In this document: positions 1 to 12,193 of the stretch, in pieces
Layout: each line of letters starts with the position of its first letter
How positions within the stretch are numbered: the first letter of the stretch is position 1
Assembly (NCBI GenBank): GCA_963691655.1
Contig: OY829329.1
Coordinates: forward strand, 67,472,822 to 67,536,821
DNA: 64,000 nt
Reading direction: 5' to 3'
Source: Toxonevra muliebris
Taxonomy: Eukaryota > Arthropoda > Insecta > Diptera > Pallopteridae
Notes under the pieces: generated by a model
Told to the model about the DNA's origin: nothing
Database searches by the model: none
The model's input: the letters and a program-made list of their open reading frames with translations, nothing else
Program-made: the position numbers and the translations under genes

Positions 1-978
1 ATATTCGTCGTGAAATTATGAAATTTCATTTGGCAAATTATAGTTGCCGTCAAATTGCAAAGGCTTTAAATTTGTCAAGTCGTACGGTAGACCGAGCTAT
101 TATTCGATAAAATGAAACTGGGGGTTTTGGAGATAGAGACCGGGGAAAATTTTCAACAGTTGCCACTACTGGTTTAACAGAAAAAATTCGTAAACGAATC
201 AAGCGAAATCCAAGGCGCTCAATGAGAAACATCGCTAAGGAAGTGGGAGTAAACCGTGAAACAGTGCGAATCATTGCAAAATCAAAGCTTAATCTTAAGC
301 CGTACAAGCTCCGAAAAGCTCAAGATCTGACACAAAAAAAGAAAGATTTGCGACTGCAAAGATGCAAGGCGTTGCTACGCTCCTCCGTGTTAAAAAAATG
401 TTGAAAATATCTTCACGGTTGAACAACATTTCAATGCGCAAAATGACCGAATGTGGCTAACATCATCATCGCAACAAAATAGGACTGTTGGCCGAGTTTA
501 AAAGCCAGCTTCCGTTATGGTATGTGCTGGAGTTTCCGCTAATGCCAGAACCCCTCTAATATTCGTTGAAGAGGGTGTTAAAATTGACCAGGTTGTTTAT
601 CGGAGCATTTTAAATGAACATGTTCTTCCCTGGGCCCAAGATACATTTGGAAATGTAAACTGGACTTTCCAGCAAGATTCTGCACCTTCCCACATGGCAA
701 AATTAACGCAAACATGGATAAAAGGCAATTTTTCTGGATTCATAACATCTCAAGAATGGCCACCATACTCCCCAGACTTGAATCCAATGGACTACTCTAT
801 TTGGAGTATTTTAGAGAGTAAGGCTTGTGCATCTCAACACCACAGTCTGGAGTCGCTGACAAATTCATTAGAGAAAGCCTGGACTGAAATTGATCGGGAA
901 GTCCTGCGGCGAACAGTCCTACGATTTCCGTATCGATTGAAGGCATGTGTGCAGGCTAAAGGAGGTTATATTGAATGA
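1..978 (+). pseudogene. Broken DD37D transposase
   Basis: This is the coding region of a cut-and-paste DNA transposase whose N-terminal helix-turn-helix part binds the terminal repeats and whose C-terminal part holds the DDD catalytic triad. The C-terminal part is clear at 517-978: QQDSAPSH carries the second Asp, and SPDLNPMDYSIW carries the third Asp 37 residues later. That spacing is described for the maT group. Four lesions are visible: an in-frame TAA at 108, one extra A in the A-run near 392-398, a 21-bp deletion just after it, and a TAA at 499 where the other copy has CAA. The deletion removes the FTDGK segment with the first catalytic Asp, so this copy cannot encode an active enzyme. 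Confidence 0.9.
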
Positions 979-1100
979 GGTGGCGTTCAAATGAATGTTT
1001 ATATATTCAGCAATGTTAACACTTAATTGTACTTAATGGAAGTACGTCCTTTTGAAAATAACTGCTGAAATGTGTGCGTCACTTTACGATTGTCACCCTG
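1..1100 (+). mobile_element. Tc1/mariner (DD37D, maT-like) element, left end cut by window
   Basis: The window opens inside this element, around codon 5 of its transposase. The right terminal repeat ends at 1100 with TGTCACCCTG and is followed by TA at 1101-1102, as expected for a Tc1/mariner element. A second copy lies on the minus strand at 52329-53598, and comparing the two defines the terminal repeat, which starts CAGSGTGACAATYGTAAAG. The first ~60-70 bp of the element are outside the window, so its left terminal repeat cannot be seen. Confidence 0.9.
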
Positions 1101-1130
1101 TAAATGGAATTAAGTTTCTAAGAAAGCTTC

Positions 1131-2010
1131 AGAGGATGTCTGAGGCTGGCAGAGATAATAACAGGCAATAAAGGGCAGTTAAAGAGCAACAAAAGGCAGT
1201 AAGATAAAGCCTGAGGCAGTCAAAGGTGATCAGAGACAGTTAAGAGAAGTATGAAGCAGTCAAAGAAAATCCGGGGCTATAAAAAACAATTCAATGTAAT
1301 TTATGAAGGTTTGAGGAAGCCCAAAGCTAAAAGTGAGCGATCTCTGAAATCCAGGGGTAAAAAAACAAACGTGAAAAACAATCAGAAGCTAAAAGGAATA
1401 GTCAAAGAAAGTTTGAGGCAGTCAGAGGCAATAAAAGGTAGACCAATATATTTATAGAAATTATGAGGAAGCTCAAATCTTAACAAGATAAACTTCTAAG
1501 CCAGCCAGAGAGAAAGTCAGAGGTAATTAAATTTAAGCGTTAGCTAGAGGGTTTTATAGTAAGCATGAGGCAGTTTGAGATAATAACTTATTCATTGAAG
1601 ATCTATGGAAGTCCAAAGCAATGAAAAAAAATGGCTATCTGCCAAAATAAAGGGCAGCTAAAATAAATCAGAGACTGTTAGAGAAAATCTGAGGAAAGTT
1701 CTTGTAATCCAATTTATTATTAGAAGGTTTGAAAGTGGCCAAAGAAAGAAAAAGGGGAAACTTAAGGGAAACGGAGACAATAAAGGAAAATGAACAACAG
1801 TCAGAAACAGGCTCTTGGGAGTAATTAAAAACAGTCAAAGGTTATCAGGGGTGATAAGAGGCAATCAGAGGAAGGTTAAGGCAATAAAGAGTAGCTCAAT
1901 GCATTCATAGCAGGTTTGAGGAAACATAAAGCAAATATAATGGCAATTTGTGGCATAAAAGGGTAATAAAGAAACGTCGAAGGCAATCAGAAGCTACAAA
2001 AAGTAATTAA
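1131..2010. repeat. Purine-rich degenerate tandem array
   Basis: About 880 bp of strongly A/G-biased sequence in which GAGGCAGTCAAAGG, GAGGCAATAAAAGG and similar words recur every 20-40 bp without strict periodicity. It looks like an old, decayed minisatellite. The 68-residue open frame at 1251-1457 is lysine/serine-rich low complexity and is not a gene. The array directly adjoins the ~140-bp box repeats starting near 2040, the same arrangement as at 24.4-25.8 kb and 47.2-48.4 kb. Confidence 0.7.
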
Positions 2011-2039
2011 AGAAAATCAAAAAATTTAAAAAGCGGTAA

Positions 2040-3965
2040 TAACAACATATATTGCATGGGAGTTGTCATACCTATTAACTTTGACCCACACAATTCTATT
2101 GACAAATCATATTTTTTCATATCAAATATTAGTACTGCACCACAAATAGTTCCTCAAATATTTAATAATGAAAATGCAGGTTATATGGGAAGTGCCTCGC
2201 CCTCTTTTCCATTCACACTCACACTTTTTCTTTTGTAGCATAATTTTATCAACGACGGTTCTTCTTTCATTCAATGCTATGCTGTAAATTTTGCTGGAGA
2301 TATATCTAAAGAGAATCCATTAGAGTTGTATGAGGAGGGTCACGCCCTCTAATCCACGCTTATCCATATTTTTTCTCACAGAATTCCATTGAAAAATAAT
2401 ACTTCTGTATCATTCCTTAGAACCATGCCATAAATGAATGTTGAAAAATTCCATAATAAAAATTTAGATTTTATGGGAGGTGCCATGCCCCCTTTTTGCA
2501 ACCTCACCAATATTTTTCCTATCGCAACATCGTTTTACCAATCCTCAGTATTGTACTGTAAATGGTTGCGGAGTTATACCCAAAAATCATTTGAATTATA
2601 TGGGAGGTGCCACGCCTATTTGCCCCTAAAAATACCACATTCATCTATACACCGCCTTTTCACACAAACTGTCATTGCCTTCCGAACCAAGGCTATATTT
2701 AGGGGGGGAGGGGAGGGGGCGGTTTGGAGGTTCTCACCCACCCTCCCCCCCCCCCCCAAAATGTTGAAACTTTAGTCTAATTTTTTAGATTAATTGCCAA
2801 TGGATGGAAAAAAATTCAACATAAAATCTATTTAACGATATTTTTTACTTCCATCGGTTTTTTTTATCTAAAAAGTCAAATATAAAAAATAAATTTGAAA
2901 TCTTAGTTACACTAAGCGATCAAATCCAATTTCTTTTCTTCGACATGAGGTTTGACTACGGATTCAAAAAGAGAAGGTGATACTGAGCACTCCTGCATTC
3001 ATAGTTTTTCTGGGTCAGTAACTGTTTTTGATTTAAGGTTTCGTCCTTATCGGATCCTTGTAAAATAAGACTTTCTTGAACCCCATTTTTTCCTAAAACG
3101 TGACGTGATGGAAAGTTTTTGACCTCAGATTCGTGTTCAACGTGAAAAATTCTTTCGCAAAAACTCCATCTTATTTGCAGTTTTAGGAGAAAATCTTAAA
3201 ATGCAATTAATTTTTTAACCCATTATTGCTCAGAGCACCACGACTAGAAAGATCTATTTCAATGCTGTGACTTCACGAATTTAGGGAATATAAGCCAACC
3301 ACATCCGGGTTCCTTATCATTGATAATGGCTCAAATTCCCAATGATGATCATTTGAAAAAAATTAGCCTCTACTATTTTTGGTAATTTTTTTGAGGTTGG
3401 GTACATCATCAGAAATGGGAAGTCAATGAGTTAATGAAATTATGTCCCTCACGATAAAAAAAATGCACTAGAATGCACATTGAATAATATTTATTTGAAA
3501 AAATTTAATTTGATTATTCTGGGAATTTTTTGTCACTTTTGGCCATTTTTTTGTGGTTAAGATTAAAAAAAATCGGAAAAATTTTCCTAAAATTTTAATT
3601 TTATAGGGTCCATCAAATGTATCATTGATTTAATTTATTGTATTTAAAAATCAGTTTGATAAAAAATTATTTATGAATATTTTCTTCGAATGAAAACCTC
3701 CCCCCGCCCCCCCCCCCCCCCAAAAAAAAATTTCTGGCTACGGCCCTGTTCCGAACTATAGTTCCCCCGTTGCGTCGCTTTAACTATTTTGTTTGTATAG
3801 CAGGTGCCACACCCACTTGTCAAAAAAAGTACTGTATTTTGACCAAAAAATACTAACAACAAATCTCTACCTTACACAAACTTTCATTGACTTCTTAACT
3901 ATGGTTCCTCAGTTGTCAAGTGTTTAGTTTGTGTGGCAGATGCCACGCCCATTTGTTTAATTGAA
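2040..3965 (-). repeat. ~140-bp tandem repeat with CACGCCC box, split by a hAT element
   Basis: Boxes of the form GGGAGGTGCCACGCCC occur near 2188, 2335, 2478, 2606, 3802 and 3939. After subtracting the hAT insertion at 2688-3748 the spacing is about 127-146 bp throughout. Read on the minus strand each unit carries GGYGTGGCACCTCCCATATAA followed by an AT-rich spacer. The sequence flanking the insertion (CATTGCCTTCCGAACTATAG) matches the uninterrupted unit near 3885, so the insertion lies inside a repeat unit. Confidence 0.75.
2688..3748. mobile_element. hAT-like non-autonomous element, copy A
   Basis: A 1,061-bp element flanked by a perfect 8-bp duplication, TTCCGAAC at 2680-2687 and 3749-3756. 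The ends are imperfect inverted repeats: CAAGGCTATATTTAG on the left, and CTGGCTACGGCCCTG on the right, which reads CAGGGCCGTAGCCAG in reverse. Poly-G and poly-C runs lie just inside both ends. No transposase frame is visible. An 8-bp target duplication with a CARGG terminus fits the hAT superfamily. A second copy lies at 55571-56588. Confidence 0.85.
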
Positions 3966-4029
3966 ATAAAATATAGTCTGTGTTTACACGGGAAGTGTCA
4001 CTATTACAATAAATCAAACAATAAGTTCA

Positions 4030-4299
4030 ACAGTGGTCGCCGTAGTGGAGTTACCCGGGTTCAAGTCTCGGTACGCTCAAAAACCTAAAATAGACACGTC
4101 ACCACGTCTTGACTGATGGTAATGGCAAACCTGCAAAAGTAAAAATTCCCAACAAAAATTATCACTTCGCCATTCGGATTCGGTATAAAACAGTGGGTCC
4201 TTTCATTTGTGTATAAATATAACTCACACAACCTGAATGGATGTGAAAAGCTCGGCCTAGGCTCTTTATGGGTTGTTGTACCATAATAGTAGTAGTAGT
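4030..4299 (+). mobile_element. tRNA-derived SINE, (AGT)n tail
   Basis: A degraded tRNA-like head ends in a recognisable pol III B box, GGTTCAAGTCT near 4058. The body contains GGTAATGGCAAA and ATTCGGATTCGGTATAAAAC, matching the body of the minus-strand SINEs at 10127-10424 and 34354-34788. The 3' part has GCTCGGCCTAGGCTC and the element ends in AGTAGTAGTAG. A partial flanking duplication (AGTTCAA/AGTTTAA) is possible. No host tRNA gene is implied. Confidence 0.7.
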
Positions 4300-7200
4300 T
4301 TAAGAGATAACCTAAATAATACACCCACACCAGAAAACAAATTATATTTTATATACGAGGTCAGAATTTTTCTGATGGCTTCGATTTTTCGAAGATATTT
4401 AATAAGGTCCGAACTTAGATTCCTTTTCAAAACGCATTCAGATTTGTCCTGTTGTCTTTTTCCATCTTTGAGAAATCGCTTGTTGAAATAGACCTTTTAG
4501 GGTTTTCAAAAAGAAATAGTAAAGAAATGCTTATTTTTACGATTTCTCTATTAAAAGATAGAAAAGCATGTATTCTGGTGATTCAGAGACCTCGTCAGGC
4601 TTTAAAAAAAATGTGATTCCCCATACCGAATCTGCCAACTTAATGACGGTCGAAACTACTTAATGTCAACAAACGGTTTTCCAAAGATGAAAAAATATTT
4701 TCGAACAAATTCGAGTTCAAAATTTGAAGAGGAAGAGCAGGTCTTTCGGACCCTATTAATGGTTTCATAAAAAAAAAAATACTTTTCGATGTTACCTAAC
4801 CTCAAATGTTTCTGCACTTTTAGTGTAGAATATCGCGAAAATCGGAGTCACCAGAGAAATTTCGTCCTAGGATTCAAATTCAGCGTGACAAAAACCTTCG
4901 GAAAAGTATATTCAGGTTTCTGGGTAAAAAGTTCGATCAAAAAGTGATACATTACCAATTGTCTTCTCCTCTAGCTTAAACCATAAATAGAAGGGAGAGG
5001 AGGAATAGTAAATACATATAAGAAAAAAAAGGTTTAAAAATAGTTTTTATGTTTTAAACTTTTCTTTATTATTTTACACAACCATGGGAGATAAATACAG
5101 ATATTTTTCGGGGAGGAAAGTTTTCATTCCGTCGGAAAAATTAGGAACTAAGCATTTGCATTGTTTGCATTCGTTCCATTCCTCCGTTCTTTTGGGTGAA
5201 TTCCGTTCAAATTTCATTCCGAGTTTTGCTACTTTTGGATAAATTACAGAATGTGCATAATTAAAAAACTAAAATTGCCAAAAACTGCAACGAAATAATA
5301 TTAAGAATTACTACACAAAGCGTAGTTTATAATTTTCTCACCTCTACAATCGAGTAGGAATCAAAAGAATTCGTAACTTACTACAAAGTTGATGCTGTGA
5401 AATAAAAACGAATTTATTTCCGACAACTTCGATCAGTTACGAATTACGACAAATTTCACCATTTTGTTCTGCACAAAAATTGCAAATGTTCTTTCACTGG
5501 GTTTAAATGTGTACGAACGAACACCCGACAATATGAATGACTGAAGTTTGATGGAGGTGTTGAAGTTTTGCTGCGCAGTAGTATAGACGTGGGTGAATTT
5601 GTATGCTCACGTGGGTAGAGTAGAGAGTAGTAAATGATTGAATTGAGGGTGGTGCTGCATTACCACATCAATTTGCCAATAAAGCTTTCCGTTTTCATTT
5701 TTCTATTTTATATTATTTATGATTTTCAATTTTTTTTTTTTTTATTAATAACTTGAAACATTTCAAGCATGCAAAAATTCTTCACTCACACTTTGTACAT
5801 TGTACAAATTTGTGTACAATGAGCGTGAATACTAAAGTATTTAACTGCGTATATACTATATGTATGTATTCATGTAATGTATAAGAATTTTTAGCTGTAG
5901 GGCGCTTAAAAGCGCGTTGTCGGACACTTCAAGTTATTTAAAAGTTATACATACATACATACAGAAATAAATATTTTTATGCAAAAGTAGCAGGGGCATT
6001 TCAAGGATTTTATTGAAGACACGTGGAAAGGTTTTGAAAAGTAAAAAATACTTCAGTTTTTTTTTTTCTTTGCCGCCCGCCACTGTATTTTGTGTGTATG
6101 TATGTCTGCACTTCTAAGATTAAAGAAATATTTCTGTTACAAATTCTTAGGAATTTTAAAACTAAAGTAGCGTAATTTAAACCAAAGTCAATTGAGTAAA
6201 TATTAATAAATTATTTTCAATGGAATCCTTGAAGAATTTAATATATTTTTGCTCCCTTTCCATTTGAATGTGTTGATGGTTTTTGGAAATGTGGCACAGA
6301 TTTACAATTTAACAATGCTGAATTATGTTTTTTGGCCTCAACTGTATGCTAAGGACACAAGCACTTACCTACAATTTTATACTTCCGTCACAATTATTAT
6401 TAGAGGCATTTAGAGTTCAGTAATTTTCAGAAAAAATGATTTTACCTCTCACCCGAGGTGCTCGCACATAGAAACACAAAACTGCCCAGGGGAGCATAGG
6501 CACAAACACAAAACACATTCCGAAATGTAGTAATAACAACAGCAACAAATGCCACATAATTTAGTTGGTCCTTTCATTCAATTCAATTCAATTCGTCAGT
6601 CTATCTAACTTTATATAGTCAAGTATTCAATATATTTCACTATTGTAGGTATAAAATTGTATACAGGTATATGAATGTGTGTGTGTGTGTGTGTATGTAT
6701 ATGCTTTACCACACATACTATACAAATAAATCACAAATGATTGTGTTTAGCGCGTTGTTCGTCTACATATAATTTGAAAAGGAAACGTATACATAAAAAC
6801 GAAAATAGCAAAATGAAGGTAGCACACACACACACACACACATAAACGTGCTACGACGATAGCTACGATATTTACGTTTACGATTGTGTTTTTTTTTTTG
6901 AGTATTATTGCATACTTTTAGGCGGTGCACCCACTTATTTTCACTTAATTGAACATTGAAGGCGTCAATTTACACTTGCTTGAATTGCTGGGACTATGGC
7001 AGTAGCTGACTGGATGGATGGCCGTATACTTGTAACAGCTTTCAGTTTTTATTGTTGTGATGTAAGCCAGTAGTAGTTATTTATTGAAGGGTGTGGTGAA
7101 AAGTGTGAAACTCAGAACTCGGTATCTTTAGCATATCAAATTGCAAATGTGATGTGAATGCAAATATCAAATTATGTATGTGATTGTAACTTCAATAGAT

Positions 7201-8436
7201 TCAATTCACTTCAAAAAGATTAATAATCTCATTTCAAAAAATTCTCAATTGAATTCACCGACCAATTGAATTCATCTCTAGTCATAAAATTTCTGATTGC
7301 AATGAATACAGATCGAAATGAATGCATTCTTTTGCAACTTTAATTGAAGATTTATAATTTTCTTACACACTATTAAGATCTTTGACAAAGCTTTTAAATT
7401 AAGTATAAACTGTGTTATATTAATTTTCATCCGAAAAAGAACAAAAGGTCATTCACAACTGCTTTGCCCGGTTACCCCTGCCTTTTTCAATCCTTAGTCT
7501 CCACAAATCAATCAGAAAAACTTATTAATAATTGCTAAAAAACATTCAAAATCACAGCAAGTTTTATATTTTAAATTCTTATCCTAATTATTATAAAAGT
7601 AGATAAATTAAAATTAAGTATTTAGTTTTTCCTCAACATTTTCCACTACACCCATTTATTTATATTCATAGAAATTTCTATTCCACATTTTACTACTCAA
7701 ATTGAGAAACAGAAAATATTTTTAGTATTAATTTGGTACTTCTTCTGTTGTTGTTATTGTGATCAACTTGAACAGTTAAAGTTTTTATTTGTTGCTGTTG
7801 TTGTTGTTGTGATCAAATGCAATTATATAATTGTATTCATCATGTCCGACATTTCCTCTTCTCTGCATTCATCATCATCATCATTTCTACTTATTGATGT
7901 ATTGAAGCGTAAAATTGTCAAAATTTATTCAATTCGATTTATTTTTACTTCATTAGTTTATTTCAGTTATTTTTTTTACATCTTCTTTTTTATTGATTGA
8001 GATAAAATGTGTGTGTGTGTGTGTGTGACGCGAGTGCTCTTATGTATGCAATCATTATTTATTTGAATGGTTTTAATAATCAGAACGACCACAAGATGTC
8101 TTTCATAAATTTAAATACATAGCTATGCACATACTGACTATAATTTTTAGTTAGTATTACATACACTTCATTGAATTTGAACTTGATATTAATATTTAAA
8201 CTTAATTATGCGGGGATTTATGTGAATTTGTGATAATGGTGGAAGAAAATTTTACTTTAATGAATTGGAATCCTATTGAAGTCTCTTAGGAGTCCAAATA
8301 TTTCCTGGGATATAAAGTAGTATGTGTTTGAATTTAACAGAAACAAAAACAAATTGTTCTCTAAGATGGCTTCCTGTCTTTGTCACTGGCATATGAATTT
8401 GTTGTTGTATTTTTTTTTAATTCAATGTGAAGCAAT
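4300..8436. other. AT-rich non-coding stretch
   Basis: No coding region is supported in these 4.1 kb; open frames are short and low-complexity. Visible items are poly-A/T runs, GT and CA microsatellites (about 6676-6694 and 6825-6842), a GT run at 8007-8027, and runs of TTGTTG near 7742-7811. The part at 4360-4960 looks like decayed repeat sequence, but no ends were found. Intron or intergenic DNA cannot be told apart here. Confidence 0.6.
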
Positions 8437-8870
8437 CGAATTTTATAACTGGCAACTGAGAGATGACTTCCAAATGAGAACAATCTCACATACTCATTAT
8501 GGTAATCTCATTTACATGCATTTTATTGTTGTATAATCCATTGACATAATTCTATGATGGTAACTACATGGGAGAGGCAATAATAACAACTATTCATATT
8601 GACTCTCCGTGAAAACAACAACTACATACAAATTTAATACAAACAGATTTAAATCAACTTCGAATTTCGAATTTAATAACTGAGAACTGTGAGATGACTT
8701 CCAAATGAGTAAAATCTCACATACTCATTATAGCTCTCTCATTTACGTGCGTTTTGTTGTTGTATATTTCGTTAACATAATTCTATGATCGAAGCTAAAT
8801 GGGAGAGGCAATAACAACAACTATGGATGGCAACTCTTTCCTACATACAAAATTAAACACAAACAGATAT
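8437..8870. repeat. Tandem duplication of a ~231-bp unit
   Basis: The unit carrying GATGACTTCCAAATGAG near 8462 recurs near 8693, an offset of 231 bp. The copies stay recognisable through TCTCACATACTCATTAT, CATAATTCTATGAT and GGGAGAGGCAATAA. Indels and substitutions show the duplication is not recent. There is no coding potential. Confidence 0.8.
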
Positions 8871-10116
8871 TGTTCGACTTTTCTGCTGAACTATTCTTTA
8901 AAAAATTTAAATATTTTACTATCATTAAAAAATTTTATTAGAATTTCACATGTAATCAAATATTGAGTGAAGATTTCACATCCAAAAAAAAAAAAAAAAA
9001 CAAAGCGAGAATGAAATCATTCATAATAATGAAATGAAAATTACCGGAAGTGCAATTAAAAGCGTGAAAAAGAATAATGAATCCTAGATATAGACCCAAC
9101 AATAAAAACAACAAAACAATCGCAGTAACAAAAGCAAAAAGCAAGCAGGGACGGAGAACTTCAATAGTTCAAGCAGTAGCAGTAAGTGCAAAGCCAAAGA
9201 CAAAGGCAAAGACAAAGACAGGGCATAAAAAAAAAGAAAAAAAATCTCCTATTACATTGAAAACATACATATACAAATGCAAGCACACACCAACACAGAC
9301 ACATAAACATACACAATGGCGCAAACTAATCACAATTGGGGCCAGCATAAGTTGCAAGCCTAGTTCAACAGTGAATAAAATAAAAACAGAAGCAGCAAAA
9401 GAAAAATAATAGCAGTTGAATGAAAAATGAGCTAGTGTTGGAGCACAGCAAAAGCAAAAAAAAAAAAATGGTATGACTACTTTTTCTTGCATTGTTGTTG
9501 TATTATTTTTTTTTTTTTTTTTTTTGTACTACCAACATGCAAACTAAGTGTAATTCACGCGATTCGAATGCAATTAAAACAAAAAAAAAAGGAGTAAAGA
9601 AAAAATTGCTGTCGGAAACACCTTGTTTCTCTGTGTGCCATTGTTGTTGTTGCTATTAATATTATTGCAACCCGCGAGAAGAAAGGTGCAATTTAATGCA
9701 ACTGATATACCATACATATATATTAAACGACCGACCGCCGCCGCCGCCATTATGCTGGCAAAAATGGGAGTGCAAAAAAAAAAAGAAAAAATTAAAATGA
9801 AAATGAATGAAAAATGAGGAAAAAATAATTTAATAATTCAGCAAAGTGTTGGGAGTTGTGGCAAAAACATGAATTATTAAGTCAGGAGGCAACAAACAAA
9901 AGCGAGCAGGCTTTAAATGAGAAAATATGCAGATAGTTAGCTGTTTTAGTTACAGCTTGATAGGTAGGTAGGGAAGTATTGAGGCAAGTATCTATTACGG
10001 CCAATTTGTTTTAATTGTGGTGGAAAAAAGAAGGTGCTTTATGTTTTTTTTTTTTTTCTTTTATTGCCTGCCGGTTTACTTGCTTGAAATTTTAAATTAA
10101 TTATTAAAGTTATTTT
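8871..10116. other. AT-rich stretch with homopolymers
   Basis: A-, T- and AAC-rich low complexity, including poly-A at 8983-9000 and poly-T at 9507-9524. The open frames at 9077-9492 on both strands come from compositional bias (AAAGCAAAG repeats) and overlap antisense. Nothing here supports a gene. Confidence 0.6.
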
Positions 10117-10126
10117 GTATGTGTGT

Positions 10127-10424
10127 TAGGTTAGGTTGGAGTGGCCTGTCGAGAGACACACTTAGGCCTGAACGGCCCATTGTGATACCACATAGTTGGA
10201 CCTACAGTTTAACGCCGATTCCGAACGGCGGTGTGGCAATTTTTTATCGGCTTGGTGGTTTTGCCATTACCAACCAAGGTGTGTACTTGTGCACATTCTT
10301 ATAATTCTCATCCACTTCATATCGATAGTGAATATAAGAAAGTAATGAAAATTAATCACCAGACGAAGACGGGAATCGAACCTCCCAGATGAAAGTCTAG
10401 TGCACTATCCACTAGGCTATCGAG
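10127..10424 (-). mobile_element. tRNA-derived SINE with LINE-like 3' end and CCTAA tail
   Basis: On the minus strand the head reads CCTCGATAGCCTAGTGG, with an A box TAGCCTAGTGG and a B box GGTTCGATTCC (plus-strand 10372-10382). The body shares the GGTAATGGCAAA and TTCGGAATCGGCGTTAAAC domain with the other SINEs in the window. The 3' part, GGCCTAAGTGTGTC then GACAGGCCACT then AACCTAACCTAA, matches the end of the LINE near 19331-19400. The flanks GTATGTGTGT (10117-10126) and GTATGTATGT (10425-10434) look like a target duplication with one mismatch. Confidence 0.85.
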
Positions 10425-10579
10425 GTATGTATGTTTGTTGTATGTATGTTAGTTATTTATGTATTTATTTGTGAACCGTTTTCTAAGCAATTGAAAAAAA
10501 AGAGGAAGAGCAAAGCTAATTTTATATCATATGACTCAATTGACACAGAGAGAAAGAGAGTGAGATTGCAACTCTGTAC

Positions 10580-12185
10580 CAGGGACGCCAACTCATTTTT
10601 TCTGTCTCTCCGATAGCCCTCGAGAAATTCCCCGATTTTCAATCAATTTTATATAATTTTATATTATAACAGCGACACACGCTTAAAATTGGTCAAGGTT
10701 AAAGTTATTTTAATGCGGTCCAGAACTGGTAGGTTAATAGTAAGGTACTTTCTGACTCTGGAATTCTTTTGACACATGGGAGATTTCATATCAAGGGAAC
10801 CCACTCTTAAAATCGATTGAGCTCAAATGAATCCGGTGTACGGAGTTACTCGACGTTCATTTTGATAGATAAACACTCAAAGTTCTCAAAGGAAAATACA
10901 TAGGCTTTCTTTTGACCCAGATAAAAACAAAAAATGCTTCCTTTTGAAAAAAAAGTCAGAACTATTTTTGATTTTGAAAAAAATATAGTCACATTTTGAA
11001 TTTATAAGATTTTTTTTTTTATTTTTCGAAAGATTAAATAAAAAACGTCTTCGATAAAAATTTCCAAATTCAATAGGCGATTAGTTACATGGATCCAAAA
11101 CAGAGGCTGTTTGACCAAAATGTATAAATTCTACCGCCCTTCAACTCGGCGAATTTTTGACTGATCGCGTTCAAATTTGGTGTGGTAACTTTGTGTAAGT
11201 TTGAGCCGGAAACGGGGACGAAATCTCCCATTACTACATATATTTAAGGACTTCAAATATAAGAACAATTGTATACAAGATTTTTTTGTAGCTTAATTGA
11301 GGACGTTTTGAAAATCATCATCGCACGAATGCGACACACTGGAAGGACTAAAAAAACCCTAAGAAAAATTATGGCTATAGTCTTAGGACTATTACTATTA
11401 TTTCGTTTGACCGATAATTCACTAAACGTCTGACAGCCAAAATTAGTTTTCTCAAAAATTGGACTTTTTTTTAAAGTACAACGTTGCAAATTGAACAAAA
11501 AATTAACCAAACTTTTTTTCTATTATGTTCTTGGGCCATTTTTGTATAGAAAAACATTTAAATTTTAGATCGTACGTGCCAATGGCAAAAAACTTGTTTC
11601 GAGAAGAACGGGTTCAAATTTTTGGCTATCGGTTTTTATATATATAGTTAAATCCCAACGAACTTTCCTCCCGCCCAATACAACCAAGAGACGCATCTGC
11701 ATAACGCACAGATTGGTGACCGATGCAATCGCAGACCGAAGTTATTAATCAGGAGGTGCTTGACGAAGGCATAGCTAAGTTTTTCTGAACGACCGAAAGG
11801 GAAGCCGAAGCGCTGAGCGACTGTTTTGGCCTGACCGAAACTCGCCGCTATAAAGGTTTATATCTACGAAAGCACTTCGAGTTTCTCTCTGAAATTTTTA
11901 CATAATATTTTTGCAATATAATACTTTCGAATTACACACTTTTTTAAAAATCGATTTCTCCAAACCAAAAAATTGCAGGGCCCGCTTAAGAAGATATGAA
12001 GATTAAATATGAGTATTGCAAGCGATTTACATTACATAAAATTTGACAAAAAATATTTTACAGACTTTATTAATTAAAAGCTGAACGGTTTCAAATCCCC
12101 CGCAAAGAATAGCTCATTCCCCGATTCCCCATACTAAGTGAAATTCCCCACAAATCGGGGAATTCCTTGTGAGTTGGCATCGTTG
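10580..12185. mobile_element. hAT-like element, GCCAACT family, long copy
   Basis: A 1,606-bp element with a perfect 8-bp target duplication, CTCTGTAC at 10572-10579 and 12186-12193. The termini are inverted repeats: CAGGGACGCCAACTCA on the left, and the right end reversed reads CAACGATGCCAACTCA, followed by GGGGAATTCC-type motifs. No intact transposase frame was found. Shorter relatives lie in the opposite orientation at 16034-16934 and 48884-49760. This copy carries roughly 700 bp they lack, so they may be internal-deletion derivatives. Confidence 0.9.
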
Positions 12186-12193
12186 CTCTGTAC

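Noticed and set aside
9077..9492. Overlapping plus and minus frames of about 110 residues
   Set aside because: Both are produced by AAAGCAAAG-type repeats and are mirror images with no recognisable fold.
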